25,041 bases of DNA from Actinomycetota bacterium (GTDB taxonomy: Bacteria; Actinomycetota; AC-67), in the NCBI GenBank assembly GCA_041658565.1, contig JBAZZY010000036.1, forward strand, positions 1-25,041, in the 5' to 3' direction. Shown here piece after piece: positions 5,925 through 13,331 of the stretch. A program made the translations under genes and the position numbers. The notes under the pieces were generated by a model. It did not search any database. It was not told the origin of the DNA and worked only from the letters and a program-made list of their open reading frames with translations. How positions within the stretch are numbered: the first letter of the stretch is position 1; each line of letters opens with the position of its first letter.

Positions 5925-6413
5925 GTGGATTCCAATGAGGGTCGCTTCGAAGAGGGCGCAGGGCCCGTCATCGCTTCCGGTGCACACGACGGAATCGAGT
6001 GGGCACTCCAAGGGGCGATCTCTGACGATCGGGTTTCAACGTTCGTGAGTACCCAGTTCGGCGGTGGAGGTGGCACCGGTTCGCTCCCATTCGCAGATAC
6101 CCCCGACGGCAAACTTGGCCACTTCGGGAGCGTCGGCTGGGGGATCTCAACACAAGGAAGAGGCGGGCTTGGGGGCAAGCGAGTTGTAGCCTCACATGTG
6201 TGCGGCGTCGTCTCACCTGATGTCGCGGACGTCCAAGTCTGGTTCGAGGACGACACGACCATTCAAGCCGTCTTGATCGATACCGGGGACAGTCGCGCGA
6301 AGTTCTTCGTGGCCGTCTGGTTTCCCTCCTCGGGATGTCACAAACTCGTTGCGATTGATTCTCGGGGGACGTGGCTAGAAGATAAGGTTCGACTCGATGG
6401 TCACTGGAGGTAA
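5925..6413 (+). CDS. Hypothetical protein
   Basis: The 162-residue product has no recognised domain. It has no signal peptide or membrane segment; it contains a Gly-rich stretch (GGGGGTG, around 46-52) and looks beta-rich in the C-terminal half. It starts at GTG with TAGGAGG 4 bp upstream, formed by the end of the attC-like site. The next gene follows within 10 bp with its own GGAGG, so the two are likely co-transcribed. No attC follows, so this is the last clear cassette or the point where the array decays. Confidence 0.6.
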   Translation: MDSNEGRFEEGAGPVIASGAHDGIEWALQGAISDDRVSTFVSTQFGGGGGTGSLPFADTPDGKLGHFGSVGWGISTQGRGGLGGKRVVASHVCGVVSPDVADVQVWFEDDTTIQAVLIDTGDSRAKFFVAVWFPSSGCHKLVAIDSRGTWLEDKVRLDGHWR

Positions 6414-6422
6414 CCGAACATC

Positions 6423-6716
6423 ATGTGGAGCAGGGGGATTACGGACCGACAGGCGGCAAGGTGGGCCCGCACCCGTCGTGGCGGGCGGTTGCGGTTCATC
6501 TTGCTCTACGGCGTGTTGGGTTGGGGCGTTCTTGCGGGCATCATCGTCGCCGCTCTTCGATGGTGGGCGGAGCAGGGGTCTCTTGCTCAGCATGTTGCGC
6601 TGTCGGTGATTGTCTTTGCAGTCACGGGCGTAGGTTGGGGCGCCTGGATGTGGCGCGTTGGGGAACGTGGTTATCGGCGATGGGAGCAGGGGCGAGCGGG
6701 TAGTTCTTCGGCTTGA
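6423..6716 (+). CDS. Small membrane protein, two segments
   Basis: The 97-residue product has a basic, Trp-containing N-terminus (TDRQAARWARTRRGGR) and two hydrophobic segments (about residues 24-45 and 56-76). ACTGGAGG lies 9-16 bp before the ATG. It sits 9 bp after the preceding gene and 22 bp before the kinase gene, suggesting one transcript. The family is unknown. Confidence 0.6.
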   Translation: MWSRGITDRQAARWARTRRGGRLRFILLYGVLGWGVLAGIIVAALRWWAEQGSLAQHVALSVIVFAVTGVGWGAWMWRVGERGYRRWEQGRAGSSSA

Positions 6717-6738
6717 GCCGACGCTGGAAAGGGTTGCG

Positions 6739-7596
6739 GTGATTGTTCCCGATAGCCTCGCGGCGACATGCAGCAAGACGCCCGAGAGATCCGCCTGGCT
6801 TGATCGGCTTCGAGATGTTCTCCCGGAACTTGAAAGCCGATGGGGGCTTACTCTGGGCAGGCCCTTCGACGGTTCCGAAGTGAGCTGCGCTTGGGTGGCA
6901 CCGGCCACTCGCAAAGATGGGACTCATGCCGTACTCAAGGTCGGGATGCCTCACTTTGAGGGCGAGCAGGAGATTGCCGCACTGCGCTTCTTGGACGGCA
7001 ATCCCACCGTGCGTCTTCTTCAGGCGGACGACGAACTCAACGCGATGCTTTTGGAGCGCTGCGTTCCCGGCGCTTTTCTGCGCAACCGTCGTGCGGAGCC
7101 GGAGCAAGATGTTGTCATCGCACAGTTGCTCAAGCGGTTCTGGCGCGCGCCGGTCGGTCCGCACGCGTTCCGTCCGCTTTCCGAGATGACGATGTATTGG
7201 AGCGCCGCGACGCTTGCGGATGCGGAACGTTGGCCCGATTCCGAGTTGGTCGCGGAGGGGCTTCGACTGTTTCGAGAGCTGCCGCTCACCGCTTCCACTC
7301 CCGTGCTGCTCGCGACCGACTTGCATGCGGGAAACGTCCTCGAAGCACAGCGCGAGCCGTGGTTGGTTATCGATCCAAAGCCTTTCGTCGGCGACCCCGC
7401 CTACGACGCAACGCAGCATCTGTTCAACTGCAGAGGCAGAATGCGCTCGGACCCGCAGGAGACGATCGCGCGCTTCGCAGACTTGCTCGACGTTGATGCC
7501 GAGCGGGTGCGACTCTGGATGCTCGCGCGCTGCGCCGCCGAGCCGCGGGACACTTGGGGTGGCGACTCACTTGCGCTCGCGCGGAGGCTGGCGTAA
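6739..7596 (+). CDS. APH(6)-type aminoglycoside / hydroxyurea kinase family protein
   Basis: With the GTG at 6739 the product has 285 residues, close to streptomycin 6-phosphotransferases (about 280-310). The kinase core reads LLATDLHAGNVL and WLVIDPKPFVGDPAYDA, where the Asp of TDLH would be the catalytic base and Asn plus the later Asp bind magnesium, as in the APH(6)/HUR family. The His-Gly of the usual HGD is Ala-Thr here, which I recall as common in actinobacterial members. The start is chosen for GGAAAGGG 5 bp upstream; an in-frame ATG at 6658 would overlap the gene before. Whether it phosphorylates streptomycin or an endogenous compound is unknown. Confidence 0.8.
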   Translation: MIVPDSLAATCSKTPERSAWLDRLRDVLPELESRWGLTLGRPFDGSEVSCAWVAPATRKDGTHAVLKVGMPHFEGEQEIAALRFLDGNPTVRLLQADDELNAMLLERCVPGAFLRNRRAEPEQDVVIAQLLKRFWRAPVGPHAFRPLSEMTMYWSAATLADAERWPDSELVAEGLRLFRELPLTASTPVLLATDLHAGNVLEAQREPWLVIDPKPFVGDPAYDATQHLFNCRGRMRSDPQETIARFADLLDVDAERVRLWMLARCAAEPRDTWGGDSLALARRLA

Positions 7597-7696
7597 GACT
7601 TCGACCTACGCGGCATCCATCTCGCCTTTCGAGCCAAAGACATCGCGCCGCATGCAAGTCGGCAGGGGTGAATCGTGATTCGACGAGGAGGGAGAA

Positions 7697-8272
7697 ATGA
7701 CCGGACAATTTGGCCGCCGCGCGCGTCTGATTGCGCTGTTTGGCGTGTCGGTGTTCCTTCTGGCGGCATGCAACGGACGTCCCGCTTCAGCGCCGAGGAC
7801 GACGCCCCCCGGCGAAACCGAGGCGCCCGTCCAAACCGACGCCCGCATCTACTACTTGGAGGAGTCGGCAGATCGGTTTGATGCCGAGGCGGTTGCGACC
7901 TACACGAACCGTACGGGGAGACAAGTCTTCTTCGAGCGCTGCAAATCGGACTCGCAAGGGCCGGTGTATAGGATTCGGCGTGTTGGAGCGAACGCTGATC
8001 GCAGATCCTTGGTCTTCGCGGTCTGGGCATGTGTCGGCGGTGTACCCACCGGCGCACTTCCTCCAGGCGGCACCCTGACCGCGCGTGTATGGCTCGGCAG
8101 TACGAAATCCCCGGGTGCATCCCCACCGGACGAGCCGGAAGACAGGATCGGGACGTTTCAGATCACCTTCGAATTGTGTCGGGAACATGCAGAGGAGTCC
8201 GGAAAGTGTCAGGCCCTGCCTGATTCCGAACGCGTGTCCAACGAATTCGAGGTCAGGTTCAAGGAGCAGTAG
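7697..8272 (+). CDS. Secreted lipoprotein, unknown function
   Basis: The 191-residue product has a lipoprotein signal: basic RRAR, a hydrophobic core and lipobox LLAAC with Cys25 as the lipidated residue. A Pro/Thr-rich linker follows, then a beta-rich domain with four cysteines, which could form two disulfides outside the cell. GAGGAGGGA lies just before the ATG. The stop codon directly abuts the GTG of the next gene, so the two are probably translated together. No family is recognised. Confidence 0.7.
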   Translation: MTGQFGRRARLIALFGVSVFLLAACNGRPASAPRTTPPGETEAPVQTDARIYYLEESADRFDAEAVATYTNRTGRQVFFERCKSDSQGPVYRIRRVGANADRRSLVFAVWACVGGVPTGALPPGGTLTARVWLGSTKSPGASPPDEPEDRIGTFQITFELCREHAEESGKCQALPDSERVSNEFEVRFKEQ

Positions 8273-9229
8273 GTGAAGCAACGGCGGGATCCGAACTCGT
8301 TTCTGGATCGACCGGCTCGTCGAGATCGGCGTTTCGTTGCAGTCCATCGCGGCGGTTCGCTCGACGTGGCGAGGCATCGCCTGCTGGCAAGTTGGGCGGC
8401 GGATTGCGCGGAGCACGTATTCCCGTTGTTCTCCAGAAGGTATCCCGAGGATGATCGGCCCCGGTTCGCGATCGAGGCCGCGCGCGCGTGGTCTCGGGGG
8501 GAGATCACAGTGGGTGCCGCGCGCGCGGCCTCGTCCGGCGCGCATGCGGCAGCAAGAGGCGCGTCAGAAGGTGAGGCGCGAGCGGCCGCGCGCGCTTGCG
8601 GTCACGCCGTCGCCACTGCGCACATGGCGGACCATTCGCTGGGAGCGGCGGCCTACGCTGTTAGAGCCGCGAAGTCGGCGTCTCCCACGTGCGACGCACA
8701 AACGACAGTCGATCGCGAACGCCGGTGGCAGCGCGAGCATCTGCCGGAAGCGGTTCGCGAACTTGTCCTGTCGGCGCAGGAGCCGGGGTCGGCCCTTAGC
8801 AAAGTGACCCTGCTTTGGAGAGCGCTCGCCGTGGTTCTCCTCGCGACGTTCTCGCTTGCAGCGGGTTGCTCGTCGGGTGGTAGGCAGTTGGATGGAACGC
8901 ACTGGAGGCTCGCCGAGTGGACCCTGAGTTCGCTCGACCCCGCGGACTTCGTCTTGACTGCCACATTCGCCGACGGGCGGGTTTCGGGCAGCAGCGGAGT
9001 CAACTCCTACTCCGGTTCGTGCAAGACAGATTCAGGCGGAGGATTCGAAATAGGGGATGTCGCCGGTACGAGCATGGGGGGTCCCGAGCCAGCGATGCGC
9101 GCGGAGTCCGCCTTCCTCACCCTGCTCCGGCAAGCCCGCTCTTTCACGGTGGCCGGCGGCAAACTCACGCTGTATGACGAGGGCGGGAACGAGTCGTTGA
9201 TCTTCGAGCCCGCAGCCAAACAGAGGTAA
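8273..9229 (+). CDS. Imm5-like immunity protein fused in frame to a META-domain lipoprotein
   Basis: The 318-residue frame holds two proteins normally separate. Residues about 30-170 resemble polymorphic-toxin immunity family Imm5 (LLASWAADCAEHVFPLF, YPEDDRPRFAIEAARAWSRG, repeated Ala-rich helices, HLPEAVRELVLSA near its usual end). Residues 178-318 form a complete lipoprotein: GTG at 8804, hydrophobic segment, lipobox LAAGC (Cys199), then a META (HslJ/DUF306) domain (GTHWRLAEW, SGSSGVNSYSGSC, AFLTLLRQARSF). No stop separates them. Either a deletion removed the stop, or the lipoprotein is translated from its own GTG, for which no good ribosome binding site is seen. As one chain, the signal segment would be an internal membrane anchor. 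Confidence 0.7.
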   Translation: MKQRRDPNSFLDRPARRDRRFVAVHRGGSLDVARHRLLASWAADCAEHVFPLFSRRYPEDDRPRFAIEAARAWSRGEITVGAARAASSGAHAAARGASEGEARAAARACGHAVATAHMADHSLGAAAYAVRAAKSASPTCDAQTTVDRERRWQREHLPEAVRELVLSAQEPGSALSKVTLLWRALAVVLLATFSLAAGCSSGGRQLDGTHWRLAEWTLSSLDPADFVLTATFADGRVSGSSGVNSYSGSCKTDSGGGFEIGDVAGTSMGGPEPAMRAESAFLTLLRQARSFTVAGGKLTLYDEGGNESLIFEPAAKQR

Positions 9230-9328
9230 GTCTCGACCGCGAGGCAGTTGAGTCCGTCCCCGAGGTCGTCTCCTTCGCGCTGGACGGTTAGGCTGCTTCC
9301 GTGACCGATCGGAATCATCAGGGGCAGT

Positions 9329-10294
9329 ATGGACCGTAAGTCGCTAACACGTTTTGCCGGGCTGTCCATCGTGGCGGCCGTCCTCACGATTGCCCTCAAG
9401 GGGGCTGCTTACTTCCTCACCGGTTCGGTTGGTCTTCTTTCCGACGCGCTTGAGTCATTCGTCAACCTCGCCGGTGCGCTCATGGCATTGACGATGTTGA
9501 TTGTGGCTGCCCGCCCCCCGGACGAGGACCACGCCTTCGGGCACGACAAGGCGGAGTACTTCTCAAGCATCTTCGAGGGCACGCTCATTCTGGTTGCGGC
9601 CGGCGCCATCGGGATCGCAGCGATCTCGCGACTTCTGCACCCCCGAGCGCTTGAGCAGGTCGGTCTCGGCCTTGCGATTTCCGCTACTGCCGCGCTCGTG
9701 AACCTCGGAGTCGGCTTGGTCCTGTTGCGCGCCGGCAGGCGACATTATTCCATTGCTCTCGAAGCCAGTGCGCATCACCTTATGACCGACGTGTGGACGT
9801 CGGTTGGGGTTCTTGTCGGAGTCGCGGCCGTTTCGCTGACCGGCTGGCAACGCCTCGACCCGATCGTCGCTTTGATCGTGGCCGGCAACATCATCGCGAC
9901 GGGCGCGCGCCTCGTGCGACGCTCCGTTTCCGGGCTCATGGATGCTGCGTTGCCGCCGGGGGATCAACAGGCCGTGCAGCGAGCGCTCGCCCGGTATTGC
10001 GACGCGGGCGTCCAGTTCCATGCGCTCCGCACTCGCCAGGCCGGCGCGCGCCAGTTCGTTTCACTCCACGTCTTGGTTCCGGGCGGCTGGACCGTTCAGC
10101 GCGGCCACAACCTGCTGGAGCAAATCGAAGCGGACATCCGCGGGGCGCTGCCGCGCGCCGCAGTGTTCACCCACCTTGAATCCCTCGACGATCCCGCCTC
10201 TTGGGACGACGTCGAACTGGATCGCTCGACTGCGACGCCGCCCAAGACGCAGTCGAACGAGAACCGGCCGCCAAGGGATCCAACGAGCGCATAA
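9329..10294 (+). CDS. Cation diffusion facilitator family transporter
   Basis: The 321-residue product follows the CDF plan: six membrane helices, then a cytosolic domain of about 90 residues. Helix 2 has SDALESFVN (D39), the loop has HAFGHDKAEYFSS (68-80), and helix 5 has HHLMTD (H150, D154); D39, H150 and D154 fit metal site A. These proton antiporters export Zn, Fe, Mn or similar divalent ions across the cytoplasmic membrane; the metal cannot be fixed from sequence. AGGGGCAG precedes the ATG. The last 30 residues are a polar tail with no recognised role. Confidence 0.9.
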   Translation: MDRKSLTRFAGLSIVAAVLTIALKGAAYFLTGSVGLLSDALESFVNLAGALMALTMLIVAARPPDEDHAFGHDKAEYFSSIFEGTLILVAAGAIGIAAISRLLHPRALEQVGLGLAISATAALVNLGVGLVLLRAGRRHYSIALEASAHHLMTDVWTSVGVLVGVAAVSLTGWQRLDPIVALIVAGNIIATGARLVRRSVSGLMDAALPPGDQQAVQRALARYCDAGVQFHALRTRQAGARQFVSLHVLVPGGWTVQRGHNLLEQIEADIRGALPRAAVFTHLESLDDPASWDDVELDRSTATPPKTQSNENRPPRDPTSA

Positions 10295-10364
10295 CGCCGG
10301 CGCGCGCGACGATCCGGACCTCGACTCGACCCATCGCCTGTGGCGCCCAGCATTGTCGGTATTG

Positions 10365-10393
10365 ATGCGCGCGCGCTAAGGTCGCGCGCGCAT
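10365..10393. repeat. GC-alternating inverted repeat with a -10-like loop
   Basis: Perfect 11-bp arms ATGCGCGCGCG (10365-10375) and CGCGCGCGCAT (10383-10393) flank the loop CTAAGGT. The loop contains TAAGGT (10377-10382), a good actinobacterial -10, with TTGTCG (10353-10358) at 18-bp spacing as a weak -35. It may terminate the transporter transcript, be a promoter for the next gene, or both. Confidence 0.45.
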
Positions 10394-10456
10394 GGGCGAG
10401 AGGGCGACGGTAGATGTCCTCTGAGCGTGAGTTCGAGGGTCCCCCATCGCTCGCCG

Positions 10457-10511
10457 TCGCAATGCTCGGTCGCCTCTCGGCCCCCGCGGCTGAGCCGAGG
10501 AAGTGTTCGGT
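10457..10511 (+). other. attC-like relic
   Basis: CGCGGCTGAGCCGAGG ends at 10500 and GTTCGGT (10505-10511) follows, matching the right half of the cassette sites. CTCGG (10465-10469) pairs with CCGAG (10495-10499). The left core is decayed (TCGCAAT at 10457-10463). It lies 4.5 kb from the main array, just before another orphan gene. Confidence 0.4.
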
Positions 10512-10533
10512 CTGGCACGGAGGGAGAAGTCAG

Positions 10534-11052
10534 GTGGGAGAGCAACTGCCTACGGCGCTGGTCGCCGCGGCTGTGTCGGCGGTGGTGTCCGTAGCGGTCG
10601 CTCTGGCCCAGTTGCGACAGGGTCGCGTTTCCCACCGGTTCCAGGCCCAGCGGGACATTACCGCCAAGTATGACCGGATGATCGACTACCGACTCCAACG
10701 TCCAGAAGTACTCTCCCTCGCTCGTCGCTGGAGCCACGGTTGCTTCGCCTGGATCTATGATCACACTGGTCCTGACGGTGATGCCTGGGCAATCTATTAC
10801 GGCTACATCGAGCTCATCACCTTCTACTGCAGCGCTGTCCTCCGTGCGAGGGCGCATGGTCTAATCGATGCGGATGTCTACGAATCTCAGCACGAACCCC
10901 TGATCAAGCTACTGCTGGCCGAACACTATCCCGTTCTGTCGGTGATCATTCGCCCCCGTGGCTACGTGACCAAGTACCTGGTTGAGCACGTGGCTGATCT
11001 GCGCAGGTGCGATTGGGATTGGGAAGCGGCGTACGGTGATCTCACCGGCTAG
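10534..11052 (+). CDS. Hypothetical protein with an N-terminal membrane anchor
   Basis: With the GTG at 10534 the product has 172 residues: a hydrophobic N-terminal helix (about 5-25), a basic stretch (QLRQGRVSHRFQAQR), then a soluble helical domain rich in Tyr, Trp and His. This layout recalls small actinobacterial proteins of unknown function with one N-terminal anchor. GGAGGGAGA lies about 8 bp upstream. An in-frame ATG at 10414 would read through the attC-like relic and is not favoured. The stop codon sits in the middle of a perfect palindrome. It converges with glnA. Confidence 0.6.
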   Translation: MGEQLPTALVAAAVSAVVSVAVALAQLRQGRVSHRFQAQRDITAKYDRMIDYRLQRPEVLSLARRWSHGCFAWIYDHTGPDGDAWAIYYGYIELITFYCSAVLRARAHGLIDADVYESQHEPLIKLLLAEHYPVLSVIIRPRGYVTKYLVEHVADLRRCDWDWEAAYGDLTG

Positions 11053-11067
11053 CCGGTGAGATCACCG
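11034..11067. terminator. 34-bp perfect palindrome, likely bidirectional terminator
   Basis: The 17-bp arms 11034-11050 and 11051-11067 are exact reverse complements with no spacer, the centre being GGCTAGCC. The stop codon TAG of the upstream gene lies at the centre. There is no T-tract on either side. It lies between convergent genes, so termination in both directions is the simplest reading; a protein-binding site is also possible. The rest of the gap to 11235 shows nothing I recognise. Confidence 0.55.
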
Positions 11068-11235
11068 CGCCATCAGACGGAGAGGGTCGCGGGCTTGGAT
11101 TGAGCAGGATTGCGGCTGTCTGGCGCGGTGCGTGGCCGCGCTCGGTCGTGGGCGTGGATGGTCCAAAGAGCAGTGGGATTGCTTGCGGGGAACAGTCCAG
11201 ACGTGCGGTCTGAGGCCACGTTCGTTTGGCTGGCA

Positions 11236-12558
11236 CTACAGGATCGGCAGTGAGCGCTCGATTTCCCAGGGGCTGACGTAGGCCTTGTATGCCGCCCACT
11301 CGTCGCGCTTGTTGCGGATGAAGTACTCGAAGACGTGATCGCCCAGCGCTTCACGCATGAGGTCCGACGATTCCATCGCCGTCACCGCTTCGAAGAGGTT
11401 CTCCGGCAGCGATTCAATGCCGGCCGCGCGCCGCTCGGCCTCGCTCATTGAGTGGATGTCTTCGGTCGCTTCCGGCGGCAATTCCTCGTTGTTGATGATT
11501 CCGTCGAGGCCGGCGGTCAGCATTGCCGCGAACGCGAGGTAAGGGTTGCACGAAGGGTCCGGCGAGCGGACTTCTATGCGAAGGTCCCCCGCGCGCGCCG
11601 AGCCTGCAAGTCGCAGCAGCGCGGAACGGTTGCGGCGGGCCCAGCAAATGTACACCGGTGCTTCGAATCCGGGAACCAGCCGCTTGTAGGAGTTGACCCA
11701 CTGGTTGCACACTGCCGCGGTTTGATCCGCGTACTTGAGCAGTCCGGCGAGAAACGCGCGCGCGACCTTGGACATCCCCATCGGATCTTCGACGTCGGCG
11801 AACGCGTTGCGGTCGCCTTCGTACAGCGCCATGTGTGTGTGCATGCCCGATCCCCAGGCGCCCTGGATGGGCTTGGGCATGAAGGTCGCGTACACGCCGG
11901 CTTCTTGAGCGACTTCCTTTACGGCCAGGCGCGCGGTCATGACGTTGTCGGCCATGGTGAGCGCGTCGGTGTCGCGCAGAACGATCTCGTGCTGCGACGG
12001 CGCGACCTCGTGGTGCACGCTCTCGACCGAGATCCCCATTTGCTCGAGGTACAGCACGGTGCGCTTGCGCAAGTCGCTCGCGACGTCGAGCGGCGTCAAG
12101 TCGAAGTAGCCGCCCTGGTCGAGCCCTTCGGTTCCGGCGGAGTCCTTGAAGTAGAAGTACTCCAACTCGGGTCCGAGGTAGAAGGTGAAGCCCATCTCTT
12201 GCGCGCGCGCCAGCGCGCGCTTCAACACCGTGCGCGGATCCCCGTCGAAGGACTCGCCCTCCGGCGTGAGGACGTCGCAGAACATCCGCGCGACGCCGTG
12301 CTGGTCTGGCCGCCACGGCAAGATCTGAAACGTCGATGGGTCCGGGCGCGCGAGCATGTCGGACTCCTGCACGCGCGAGAACCCTTCGATGGCAGAGCCG
12401 TCGAAGCCCATGCCTTCTTCGAAGGCGGCTTCCAGCTCGGCGGGCGTGATAGCGAACGACTTCAGAAAGCCGAGCACGTCGGTGAACCACAGGCGGATGA
12501 AGCGAATGTCGCGCTCCTCCACCGTGCGCAGCACGTAGTCGATGTCCTGGGTGCTCAT
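11236..12558 (-). CDS. glnA: Glutamine synthetase type I
   Basis: This 440-residue enzyme makes glutamine from glutamate, ammonia and ATP in the cytosol. Family motifs are in place: MGFDGSAIEGF (N-terminal latch), GPELEYFYF and HHEVAPSQHEI (metal and glutamate binding), VNSYKRLVPGFEAP, ARRNRSALLR (phosphate binding) and SCNPYLAFAAML. At 440 residues and with NLFEA instead of NLYDLPP, it belongs to the shorter GSI-alpha type and lacks the adenylylation tyrosine, so it should not be controlled by GlnE. Its ATG overlaps the glnR stop codon (ATGA), with no well-placed ribosome binding site, pointing to translational coupling to glnR. It may be the main or an additional GS of this genome. Confidence 0.93.
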   Translation of the reverse strand: MSTQDIDYVLRTVEERDIRFIRLWFTDVLGFLKSFAITPAELEAAFEEGMGFDGSAIEGFSRVQESDMLARPDPSTFQILPWRPDQHGVARMFCDVLTPEGESFDGDPRTVLKRALARAQEMGFTFYLGPELEYFYFKDSAGTEGLDQGGYFDLTPLDVASDLRKRTVLYLEQMGISVESVHHEVAPSQHEIVLRDTDALTMADNVMTARLAVKEVAQEAGVYATFMPKPIQGAWGSGMHTHMALYEGDRNAFADVEDPMGMSKVARAFLAGLLKYADQTAAVCNQWVNSYKRLVPGFEAPVYICWARRNRSALLRLAGSARAGDLRIEVRSPDPSCNPYLAFAAMLTAGLDGIINNEELPPEATEDIHSMSEAERRAAGIESLPENLFEAVTAMESSDLMREALGDHVFEYFIRNKRDEWAAYKAYVSPWEIERSLPIL

Positions 12559-13214
12559 CGTGATCTCTGCGCCTCCATCTTGTACCCGACGTTACGAATC
12601 GTAGCGATCATTGATTCGTGCTCGGCACCGAGCTTCGCGCGCAGCCGTCGCACGTGCACGTCCACAGTACGCGTTCCCCCGAAGAAGTCGTATCCCCAGA
12701 CTTCCGAGAGCAACTGCTGGCGCGAGTACACGCGCCCCGGTCTCTGGGCGAGAAAGAACAGCAACTGGAATTCCTTGTACGTGAGGTCGAGCGGCCGGCC
12801 GCGCAGGCGGACCTGATAGGTGTCGGGATCGATCGACAAGTCGCCTACGCGCACCGTTCCCGACGATTCGCTCGGCGCCGACCCGAGCGCAAGGCGCACG
12901 CGCGCCAGCGTCTCGGGAATGGTGCAGCCCTGGACGATGAACGAATCGGCTTCCCAGTCGGGACCGAAGGCGTCGAGGTTGTCCGGGGCGATCAGCGCGA
13001 CCAGAGTTAGGTGCGGCTGCGCCGCGCGCAGCGCGCGGCAGGCGTCGCGGCCTCGAGCGAGATCCTTCACCGCGTCGACGAACACCAAGCCGGAGGCCGG
13101 CCGATCGTCGGGCGGCGCCGGAGCCACCGTCACGCGGTGGCCGCCTGCTTCCAGCCCATTGACCAAGGACCACAGGTCCTCGGGCCGGTCGCTTACTACC
13201 AGGATGTCCGCCAT
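12555..13214 (-). CDS. glnR: GlnR-like OmpR-family nitrogen regulator
   Basis: The 219-residue product has an atypical receiver domain (1-110; D47 in VFVDAVKD near the usual phosphorylation position, but the acidic pocket is not well formed) and a winged-helix domain (120-215) with LDLTYKEFQLLFFLAQ, QQLLSEVWGYDFFGGTRTVD and ESMIATIRNVGY. From memory this C-terminal half is nearly the same as in actinobacterial GlnR, an orphan regulator of nitrogen genes including glnA. ATG 13214 is preferred to ATG 13235 because TAGGA lies 8 bp upstream. The gene is the first of a glnR-glnA pair, so GlnR may control its own operon, unlike Streptomyces, where I recall glnR standing alone. Confidence 0.85.
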   Translation of the reverse strand: MADILVVSDRPEDLWSLVNGLEAGGHRVTVAPAPPDDRPASGLVFVDAVKDLARGRDACRALRAAQPHLTLVALIAPDNLDAFGPDWEADSFIVQGCTIPETLARVRLALGSAPSESSGTVRVGDLSIDPDTYQVRLRGRPLDLTYKEFQLLFFLAQRPGRVYSRQQLLSEVWGYDFFGGTRTVDVHVRRLRAKLGAEHESMIATIRNVGYKMEAQRSR

Positions 13215-13236
13215 TGTGTCGATCCTAGAAAGCATA

Positions 13237-13268
13237 AAGCCCCAGGCGGCCGGGCTTCATTGCCTGGG
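13237..13268 (-). promoter_or_regulatory. Overlapping inverted repeats in the glnR leader
   Basis: CCCAGGC (13241-13247) pairs with GCCTGGG (13262-13268), and AAGCCC (13237-13242) pairs with GGGCTT (13252-13257). The two hairpins share bases 13241-13242, so only one can form. They lie 22-54 bp upstream of the chosen glnR start. A role in attenuation is speculative. No complete GlnR box (GTNAC-n6-GNAAC) is seen, although one GTTAC half-site lies on the minus strand at 13302-13306. Confidence 0.3.
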
Positions 13269-13331
13269 ACGTTTGCGCTATCGCGCCTTCGGCATGCAAA
13301 GTAACAGAGGACGACGAACCCAACAACCAAT

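Noticed and set aside
9286..9292. GTTAGGC before the cation transporter gene, as a possible attC right core
   Set aside because: There is no paired arm of the local type and no left core in reach. It more likely contains a TAGGCT -10 box.
10414..10533. N-terminal extension of the orphan gene from ATG 10414
   Set aside because: It runs through the attC-like relic and is not protein-like; GTG 10534 has a GGAGGGAGA in front.
11452..12816. Long open frame of 454 codons on the + strand
   Set aside because: It is antisense to glnA and glnR, both clearly real. Open antisense frames of this size are common in GC-rich genes, and the product has no recognisable domain.
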